Below are positions 57,074 to 64,000 of a DNA stretch of 64,000 nt, piece by piece. The stretch's first letter is position 1. Every line of letters starts with the position of its first letter. This stretch comes from Bacteroidota bacterium (GTDB lineage: Bacteria > Bacteroidota > Bacteroidia > AKYH767-A > 2013-40CM-41-45). The translations under genes and the position numbers were made by a program. Location of the stretch: positions 1 through 64,000 of the forward strand of contig JADKIH010000015.1 in assembly GCA_016721305.1 (NCBI GenBank), written 5' to 3'. The notes under the pieces are model-generated. The model worked only from the letters and a program-made list of their open reading frames with translations. It did no database searches and was not told the DNA's origin.

Positions 57074-57949
57074 TCAATTAGATACTTTAATGTATAACTC
57101 TTGAATACAGCCATCCTCAGACGCTCTTTTAACCATCACTTCAAGTATTTTCCAGTCACGAATCAAAACCGTCTCTTTAAAATCATAGAAGTTTGCAATT
57201 TTTGCACCCGGCGCACTGACTTTTGTGGGAGTAGATTCCTTATCACATAAGTTATTATAAAAATCCTTTATTCTATTCTTTTGAACCAGACTTCTGAGTT
57301 CAGCTGTAAGAATATCATCCCTTTCAAATTGTAGCTTTCGGCCACCACCTCCACCTCCAGTTGGTGGTGGCATAATAATTTTAGGCTTTACAATCACCGT
57401 AATAACTTCTCTGCCTCTGTTAATAGGAGTGACAACATCGAGATAAATCCTCTTCTCACCTTCTTTTACAAATTTAAAAGTTGTCTTTTTCTGTGTAGTC
57501 GATGGCAATTCATCCCCTTCGACTTTCCATGTTCTACCGGTAGCATCGGGTGTATTGTCTTCAAGAACAAACTGACCTCCCAAGACAACTTCACGAGAAG
57601 AAATTGAATAAACAGGAGTGATGGTTGGAATGACGACAGCGGGTTGCACTGAGAATTCCGCTGTTTGTTTACAGTTACCGTTAGTTGCAGTGATAACGTA
57701 GTGTCCGGTATCTCTCATGACAAAAACAGGTAAGCTATCCGTACTCACAGTACCATCAGAGCCTTGCCATTCCAATACAGAGTTGGAATTCGCAATATGA
57801 CATCTAACTGAATCGCCTACTAATGGATTAGCAGGTTCGAATACTATTTCCGGCAAAACACACTCCTTGCACTTTTGACAGCGCACAAGTAATAACGAAC
57901 CTGCAAGAAGACAAGCAATGAGGAAGGTAAAGTGTACTGATTTATCCAT
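57074..57949 (-). CDS. Exported protein with PKD/Ig-like domains, possible lipoprotein (TssP/TssQ candidate)
   Basis: The 291-residue protein has an N-terminal export signal with a possible lipid-attachment Cys24 (LLVRC, Arg at -1 is unusual) followed by a CKEC pair. Two Ig/PKD-like domains (about 30-105 with FEPANPLVGDSVRCHI, and 108-195) lead to a PPPTGGGGGG linker and a C-terminal domain (about 205-291) with RSLVQKNRIKDFYNNLCDK. It stands in the tssR operon. It may be the T6SSiii lipoprotein TssQ or TssP. Confidence 0.6.
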   Translation of the reverse strand: MDKSVHFTFLIACLLAGSLLLVRCQKCKECVLPEIVFEPANPLVGDSVRCHIANSNSVLEWQGSDGTVSTDSLPVFVMRDTGHYVITATNGNCKQTAEFSVQPAVVIPTITPVYSISSREVVLGGQFVLEDNTPDATGRTWKVEGDELPSTTQKKTTFKFVKEGEKRIYLDVVTPINRGREVITVIVKPKIIMPPPTGGGGGGRKLQFERDDILTAELRSLVQKNRIKDFYNNLCDKESTPTKVSAPGAKIANFYDFKETVLIRDWKILEVMVKRASEDGCIQELYIKVSN

Positions 57950-57954
57950 GATTT

Positions 57955-59589
57955 TTAAAATCCAAATTTTACTCCAATCAAGAAACCGATTTGTTGTGAT
58001 GATATATTTTTAACACCGTTCAAAACGGAATTATATTGATTCTTACTCTCTATTCTATCAATCGGTTTATAATCTTTAACCGTTTGCGGAGCAATTGCAT
58101 ATTGAAAATAAGGTCCGCCTATAATTGAAATTGAAGGATCTAAGAAATACATCAATCCACCTCTAACTATTCCGCCAAAGCCAAGCATGCTAAAAGAAGC
58201 ATCCTTAGGTGTAGAGTTTTCCTGATAAGCAACATCATACCCTTGATTTTCGAGGCTCTGAAAATAGGTTCTAGGATCGCCATGAATGGCAGTAACCTGT
58301 TCCGCAGTAATTAACCATGCTTCATTTGTTGAATACGTTGCCGTATATTGCCATGCTTGATTTTTGTATACATAAATCGCTTCTTTGGTAAATGAAGCAG
58401 TTGCTTTTGAATCGATGGAAATCAAATGTAGAGCCGGACCTGCCTCAATGTAGAAGCCTAATTTTTCACTAATCTTTGATTTGTACTTGAAGAGAACCGG
58501 GATAGTTATTGTGCTAATATCTAAATCTTCCTGCGCACTTAAGATAGTCAATCTTTGACGGTATTGGTTACCAGCAATGTCTTGTGCCTGGTATTCGGTT
58601 TTAAATCCAGTCCAAGTAATTGCCGTTGAAAATTTATTCATCAGCAAACCTACACCGAGGCTAAAATTATTTTTTTGATTTAATGCCATTTCAACTTCAA
58701 TACCGCTTAGCAGGCTGGTAACCATTCCGTTTTTCATTTCAATTTCCCCCATGTTAGTAGCATCCTTATCCAATTGCAAATAGGATAACGTTTCAGGAGC
58801 AGGAATGGTAAGTGAGTTCATAGCAATGGAAGTAAAAAGAGAAACACCAAATTTATTAACGAAGGTAGAAGACGGGCAACCTTTGTTAAATTCATTTCCA
58901 AATTCATCCCAACACGCATCCTTATTATCAGGAATCCCATCGTGATCGGTATCGGGGCAGCCATCGAATCGAATTGAACCTTTTTTTTGCGGACAGGCAT
59001 CCAGGTTATCCATCACGCCGTCATCGTCTTTATCGTTCAAGCAAGAAAAATGGGAGCCAACCGGGCTAATCCGTTCAATCTGATATTTGCCATTTGCGTC
59101 CATGCTAATATCAACTTGGAGCGTGTCGTGATTTTCAAAGCGCGCCTGAGAGATGTTTTTCCCTTTTACAACTCTGCTATAGAACATACTTATCATTCCG
59201 CTATCAATTCGGGAATAATCGATGGCAGAATTTAGAATCTGCACATTCAGTCCACCGGGAAAATTCTTGTGTACATCTTCCAGGTATTCGTCCATTGGCT
59301 TCGAGCGAAGTTTATACGGACTTCCGCCTGTAGGGTCTTCAAGAATTTGTGGCGTGATGTCATCAAATATCAGTGCATTTTTAGAAAAGAGATTTCTAAA
59401 ATTAATAGCCTGAGCTTCGGAGAAAGAATTTCCTCCAAGATCCTTAAATGAAGAAGCCGAAAAATAGGAATCAACAAACTCATCCAATCGATTCATACTT
59501 TCCTTCCTGTCAGGGCGCTGAGCAACACTCTGCGAATACACCCCTGTGCAGCAAATAAGAATGAAAAATAAAAAACGAAAATTATTCAT
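57955..59589 (-). CDS. Outer-membrane barrel with thrombospondin type-3 calcium repeats
   Basis: The 544-residue protein has a signal peptide (1-20, TGVYSQS), a folded N-terminal domain (about 28-175, possibly NTF2-like), a short set of DxDxDG repeats (about 182-240: NDKDDDGVMDNLDACP and TDHDGIPDNKDACWD) that bind calcium, and a C-terminal eight- to ten-strand barrel (about 245-544) ending FLIGVKFGF. The repeats usually precede an OmpA domain; here they precede the barrel and no OmpA domain is present. It may anchor the T6SSiii envelope proteins to the outer membrane. Confidence 0.75.
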   Translation of the reverse strand: MNNFRFLFFILICCTGVYSQSVAQRPDRKESMNRLDEFVDSYFSASSFKDLGGNSFSEAQAINFRNLFSKNALIFDDITPQILEDPTGGSPYKLRSKPMDEYLEDVHKNFPGGLNVQILNSAIDYSRIDSGMISMFYSRVVKGKNISQARFENHDTLQVDISMDANGKYQIERISPVGSHFSCLNDKDDDGVMDNLDACPQKKGSIRFDGCPDTDHDGIPDNKDACWDEFGNEFNKGCPSSTFVNKFGVSLFTSIAMNSLTIPAPETLSYLQLDKDATNMGEIEMKNGMVTSLLSGIEVEMALNQKNNFSLGVGLLMNKFSTAITWTGFKTEYQAQDIAGNQYRQRLTILSAQEDLDISTITIPVLFKYKSKISEKLGFYIEAGPALHLISIDSKATASFTKEAIYVYKNQAWQYTATYSTNEAWLITAEQVTAIHGDPRTYFQSLENQGYDVAYQENSTPKDASFSMLGFGGIVRGGLMYFLDPSISIIGGPYFQYAIAPQTVKDYKPIDRIESKNQYNSVLNGVKNISSQQIGFLIGVKFGF

Positions 59590-59597
59590 AGTATGTA

Positions 59598-62513
59598 TTA
59601 TTGAATGATGATAGTTGTTGATCCGTTTTGTCCTTCTGTATTTTCCACGCGTATTTGATAGAGCCCATGAGAAAGATCGCTCAAATTGAGAGTTCGAATA
59701 AACTCATTACTCAAGTCGCCTGATAAATTTCCAAGTCGAATTTGCTTACCCAAATTGTTGAATACTTTATAAGTAACATCGTGCCCTGAAAAGCCTTTCA
59801 AGGAGAGAGAGAATTGTCCAGCAGAAGGGTTTGGAAATACATTTACTTCAGCATGATCGATGGAAGGCATTTGAGCTTCTATAAGTTTACCGTTGGAATA
59901 GGGCGGTCTATTGACAGAAGACATGAAATACAACTTAGTTGAGCATGCACCATCATTTAGAATAACCCAATAATAATTATGAGTTTCATCGAAATTGCTT
60001 CCTAAAGATAGTGACTGATAAACTTCGCCGGAAAGGGTATCAGGATAATAACTTATTCCTGTGTCTGCTCCCCACTGATAAGAGTCAACATCATATTTTA
60101 AACACACGAGTGTGTTTCCGGGTTGCTTTAAGACAATTAGTCCTTCAGGCGAATTTCCCAAATCGATTGATGAAGAGTTTATATAGAAATCATAGGTGAT
60201 CGGACTACTCTGGCAACTTGAAGAGTTTTGTGCATAAACACTTACAGAGGATGAAACAGCAGATCCGGGAAAGTCGAGTAACGCATAAGTGCTATCAGGG
60301 TTTGAATCAATCGAGATCGTACTATCGGCAACTGTCCAATGGTAAGTAAAATTAGGTAGAGGATTCACTGAAATAAAGAGGTTTTGGGTTCCAGAGCAAA
60401 CTGTATCAGATGGTAACACATTGAATGTGGGAAGTACTGGAGGAGGAGTAACAGTGATGACACCTGTGCTGACTACACCGGGACAACTGGCGGCGCTACC
60501 ATCGGTCGCATATACTGAATACGTTACTGAAGTATCATTAAATAACGTACTTACTAGTAAGATAGAATCAACAGGGCCATTTCCTTGACCCGGAACCATA
60601 ACTACTCCGACAGGGACATTGAAGGACCATAGAAATTGAGATGCCGAAGTAACAGTTGAATTAATACTATATGGAAGTGACTGCGCAGAACAAATTGTAA
60701 CGTCTCCAAACAACCCGGTCACGGAAGGGGTTGGTTTAATATTAAGTAATGTAGTATCAGAAACACTATTACAGCCCAATATAAGGTTAGAATTTAAAGT
60801 TAGAGTACAATAAATCGGTGTAATTGAAGAGGGGCTTAATGAATCAGCATTAATCTGCCCATTAAAGTCAGATAAACTAATGCCTGAAGCTAGAGTATCT
60901 GAGATCAGGTCCAAATCCCAGTATTTCCACGTATAAATGTATTGGGCAGAAGGTACACCGCCTACTAATGTTGAATGCAGGATTGTTTGCGAATTATTGC
61001 AAATTGTATCAAAGAGAGGATCTGTTGTTACCGTAACAACCGGATCCGGATGAATATCGAGTGGAATTGTTTGAATTGCAGGCACACAACCAGTTTGAAT
61101 TCCCTGCCAGTTTTGATAAATGAGTTGAATAAAAGAATCCGTCGTGTTAACGTAATTTAAAACACCGGTTAGTCCCGATCCCAATGGGTCGGTAGAAAGA
61201 TTACTATGAATTACATCCCACTCGTACGTTGGTGTATTTCCAAACCCACCCTGAACCGAACCAATCGAAGCTGTCACGATACCTCCAACACAATAAGATG
61301 GTTGATCGGTAACAAGACTTACGATTTGTGGTTGTTCATGAATTGTGTATGTAAAAGTTGCCGAATCAAGAGGACAGAGCGAAGCGTTTGTTGAGTCAGG
61401 TTTGAAGACCGACACGTAACGAATCAAATTTTCCGTCAAAGTAGATCTCGAATCCTGAAATGGATTCGTAGTACCAATAGGCCCTGTATAAGCAACTGCC
61501 GTATCAAAAGTGTAATACCACTTGTATGTACCGGGCATGGATCCATAATTCAATGTTGAACTCAGATTTGGCGTAAAGGCTGTCACTTCACACTGATCCA
61601 AAGAGGTAATACTCGAAGTAACCGCTTGGTTGATACTACCAACTATGGTAATATCACTGACAGATGAATAAGCATTGCAACCGGCAACAACTATTGCGGG
61701 AAGGTAATATCCAACATGCATCACGCCGGTACCCTGTAACGCTGTGTCAACTGTATAATTAAAAGAAGGATTGGCAATACTATCGTGAGTAGAATTTGGG
61801 TAAAGCAAATACCAATACCAATTCGATCTTAAGCTCCCAACCCCACCTGCAGAGAAAATCCAATTTGCATTTTCACAAGCGAAATCCGGGAAGTCAACCG
61901 GATTCAGCACATTTATACTTGGCTGATCGGCGATGAATAATTTAATTCTATTAGAAGTATCTTTATCATTACAAGCATCTGTAACGATTAGTTTGTAGAA
62001 AATAGAATTCGCAGTTGTCGCACCGGCAGTTGGGTCCTGATTCCCTGTCAGATTTGTGAATGTGGCGAAGGTGGAATCTGAAGAGGATATCCAATTATAA
62101 ATGAAACTCGGATGTCCGGTATTTGAAGTAAGGGTATTTGACAAATTGATAATCGTTCCACCATTCCTACAAATAGAATCAACGTCAATCGAAACGGAGC
62201 TGATATTAACTCTGGGGTTAACATGGATAATAACAGTATCCGTATCGGCTAAACAACTTGCGAAAGTAGAGATGCAGGTCACCATTGTATCCCCATAAGT
62301 TGGCGTGAAAACAAGAGTAGCATTTGTCGAATTATTTGACCATTGATACGTCAATGGCGTACCGCTTACACCACTTGCCTGAAGTGTCAAAGGCGAATTC
62401 GGGCAATTATTCGTCGCATTAAAGCCGGTAATCCCTACCTCGCATGCTCCATATACCCCAAAACAGGTATATAAGGTACAAATGATTAAAAAAAGTAATT
62501 TTCTTATTTCCAT
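59598..62513 (-). CDS. T9SS-sorted multidomain PKD/Ig-like repeat protein
   Basis: The 971-residue protein has a signal peptide (about 1-22, CFGVYG), around eight to ten PKD/Ig-like beta domains (about 25-790) with repeated TPTYEWDV, FTYHWTV, QFLWSFNV and similar Trp positions, and a C-terminal type A T9SS sorting domain (about 893-971: VFPNPSAGQFSLSL, YKVFNNLGKQI, LSHGLYQIRVEN). It is thus exported across the outer membrane by type IX secretion and attached to the surface. It lies eight bases upstream of the barrel gene, so it heads the operon of tssR, clpV partners and the ABC transporter. Confidence 0.85.
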   Translation of the reverse strand: MEIRKLLFLIICTLYTCFGVYGACEVGITGFNATNNCPNSPLTLQASGVSGTPLTYQWSNNSTNATLVFTPTYGDTMVTCISTFASCLADTDTVIIHVNPRVNISSVSIDVDSICRNGGTIINLSNTLTSNTGHPSFIYNWISSSDSTFATFTNLTGNQDPTAGATTANSIFYKLIVTDACNDKDTSNRIKLFIADQPSINVLNPVDFPDFACENANWIFSAGGVGSLRSNWYWYLLYPNSTHDSIANPSFNYTVDTALQGTGVMHVGYYLPAIVVAGCNAYSSVSDITIVGSINQAVTSSITSLDQCEVTAFTPNLSSTLNYGSMPGTYKWYYTFDTAVAYTGPIGTTNPFQDSRSTLTENLIRYVSVFKPDSTNASLCPLDSATFTYTIHEQPQIVSLVTDQPSYCVGGIVTASIGSVQGGFGNTPTYEWDVIHSNLSTDPLGSGLTGVLNYVNTTDSFIQLIYQNWQGIQTGCVPAIQTIPLDIHPDPVVTVTTDPLFDTICNNSQTILHSTLVGGVPSAQYIYTWKYWDLDLISDTLASGISLSDFNGQINADSLSPSSITPIYCTLTLNSNLILGCNSVSDTTLLNIKPTPSVTGLFGDVTICSAQSLPYSINSTVTSASQFLWSFNVPVGVVMVPGQGNGPVDSILLVSTLFNDTSVTYSVYATDGSAASCPGVVSTGVITVTPPPVLPTFNVLPSDTVCSGTQNLFISVNPLPNFTYHWTVADSTISIDSNPDSTYALLDFPGSAVSSSVSVYAQNSSSCQSSPITYDFYINSSSIDLGNSPEGLIVLKQPGNTLVCLKYDVDSYQWGADTGISYYPDTLSGEVYQSLSLGSNFDETHNYYWVILNDGACSTKLYFMSSVNRPPYSNGKLIEAQMPSIDHAEVNVFPNPSAGQFSLSLKGFSGHDVTYKVFNNLGKQIRLGNLSGDLSNEFIRTLNLSDLSHGLYQIRVENTEGQNGSTTIIIQ

Positions 62514-62797
62514 ATGGAAGAGGTATTAATATAATTTAGTGCATGTTTATGCAATCATAAGTATTTTTTTCGTTCAGATCAAGTGAAGAGAATAAACAAT
62601 CGATTTCTCGTTAGAATAAATGAAATTTAACATGAAGGCAATATTATTCTACAAAGCATGCAAGTACTTTATTCAACACCTTTTCGAAATATAAGAATAT
62701 CCTACTTAATTAATTAAAACACAAAATTAATGACACTAGATTATTACGTAGCATACGTCCTTATTCGCAAATTTAAATCTGATTCGAATTTGAATCA

Positions 62798-64000
62798 TTA
62801 ATGCAATTTCTCCTCACAAAGCTTTTTAAAAATTTCATTTTCCTTAAAACTCTTAAATAAAGGCTCCTTTTTAATCGATTTTTTTGAATATTTCCCAGAC
62901 TCGAATGCTTCTTCAAATAAAATAATTCCAGCTTCCGGTTTATTCAAGAGCATTTGAAGGGCTCCATCGTAAAGGAGGAAATCCGGATCATCGGGGTATT
63001 TCCGCTTATTATCTGCGATATGATGTTTAGCATCTTCATATTGATTTGACATCAAAAAAGAATAAATTAACCGCTTATAGGTAGCCGAATCTTTGTACGT
63101 CACATCCAAAGTTTGGCTCATGACATAATCTTGAGAAGCAGATTGGAATTGGCTAAGTTTGAAGAAGCATTGTGCACGAAGGTAATAACCTTCACCCGAC
63201 GACTTCATCATTTGAATATACTGATTGAGATCTGAGATGGATGCCTGATAATCTTCGAGCTTATAACTTCCGCATGCTCTTTTGTAGTAGGCTTCAGCCA
63301 GATTCTTGTCTAAAGTGATAGCTTGAAAATAATCTTTATATGCCGATTTAAGCTCATTGCTTTCATAATACACATCTCCACGTGCTATATAGTACGGGGC
63401 ATTTTTTTCATCCTTGCTAATCGCTTTATCGAAATAATCGATGGCAATTTTAAAATCACCTTTTTTATAATAGCATTTGCCCAACAAATAGAAAGAGACG
63501 GAAGTATCCTTTTTTAACTTAAGCGATTGCTGATAGATTTCAATGGCTGTCTGGTAATCTTCCACTGCCGGGTGATCGTACGTTCGACCTTTTTCAATCA
63601 GCGCAGGGTAGTAATTTGTTCGTACTTCGAGTACTCTATTAAAAGATGTACGTGCATCAAATGGTTTATTATCTGCCAACTGAGCTTCTCCTAGCCAAAA
63701 TCCGATCATGAAATTGGCTGTATCTAAGGCTTCTGCTTTTTTATAATTTTCTGCAGCTTTAGAGTAATTTTCCACTTTTTCATAGAGCTTTGCATTTTGC
63801 AAATAATATTCGGCTTTCTCTTTGTATAGCTGTATTGCAAATGGCAATTTCCATATTTGCAATCTTACGATCAGACGTATTTTTAGATGCAATAAAATGT
63901 TCATCTGCAATTTTAATAATGCTAATTTTAGTCGAGTCGCCGCAATTATTAATTATTGCATTTTGGAAGTCTTCACCGGCCAATTGAGTATTGGGAGGCA
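62798..64000 (-). CDS. TPR-repeat protein, 5' end outside window, frame broken near 63838
   Basis: From the window edge a frame reads PNTQLAGEDFQNAIINNCGD...DRKIANMEIA and then derails. Removing one T (minus strand) from the TTT at about 63837-63839 gives IAIAIQLYKEKAEYYLQNAK and joins the long frame down to 62798. The visible part (about 400 residues) holds about eight TPR units (for example NYSKAAENYKKAEALDTANF and DFKIAIDYFDKAISKDEKNA). TPR arrays bind partner proteins. It lies upstream of the T9SS protein gene with a 284-bp gap that shows no feature. A role in T6SS or T9SS assembly is possible. Confidence 0.75.

Overview
The window reads as a chromosome segment of a Bacteroidota bacterium. 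Pointers are the TonB receptor with a CarboxypepD_reg-like N-terminus, DUF5689 and DUF6089-type proteins, a type IX secretion (T9SS) sorting domain, promoters of the TTG-N19/20-TAnnTTTG form, and a type VI secretion locus of subtype iii (T6SSiii), which is known only from this phylum. The genus cannot be set from the sequence; a Chitinophagales/Sphingobacteriales-like lineage is a guess.

Positions 1-28200 are mostly housekeeping and envelope genes. A divergent nuclease / TonB receptor / DUF5689 lipoprotein group (1-5489) is followed by an alpha/beta hydrolase and pdxJ, then a co-directional envelope block (7249-16990): CBS protein, Omp85 protein, NAD kinase, two DUF6089-like barrels, undecaprenyl pyrophosphate synthase, BamA and two OmpH/Skp chaperones. 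Next come a very large outer-membrane protein, a coiled-coil protein, a DUF1844 protein, a cardiolipin-synthase-like enzyme, an OmpA lipoprotein, a third DUF6089-like barrel, tRNA-Arg(CCT), a GTGTGAG-rich repeat array and an IVP-like four-helix-bundle protein.

Positions 28396-64000 hold a T6SSiii locus. It contains the baseplate genes tssE-F-G (+); a NarL-type response regulator; a long minus-strand cargo operon (hcp, hcp, vgrG, T4-lysozyme-like muramidase, PAAR, small adaptor, a large protein of unknown function, DUF4123 chaperone, TIGR02594-type amidase, degenerate M41-like protein); sheath genes tssB-tssC-hcp (-); tssN, tssK, tssO (+); and a second minus-strand operon with clpV, a LolD/MacB-type ABC transporter, tssR, two exported proteins, a barrel with thrombospondin-3 repeats and a 971-residue T9SS-sorted protein. 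A TPR protein runs off the right edge. The proteobacterial membrane-complex genes tssJ/L/M are absent, as expected for subtype iii.

Two patterns cut across the annotation. First, at least ten genes, several of them essential or structural (bamA, clpV, tssC), are each broken by one base, mostly in a short homopolymer; I give the repaired spans. This looks like assembly or sequencing error rather than decay. VgrG instead carries an in-frame TAA and keeps its frame. Second, a roughly 85-120 bp two-hairpin repeat that I do not recognise occurs about ten times, in both orientations, almost only between the T6SS genes, and a separate set of 7-bp tandem repeats sits between genes in the left half.
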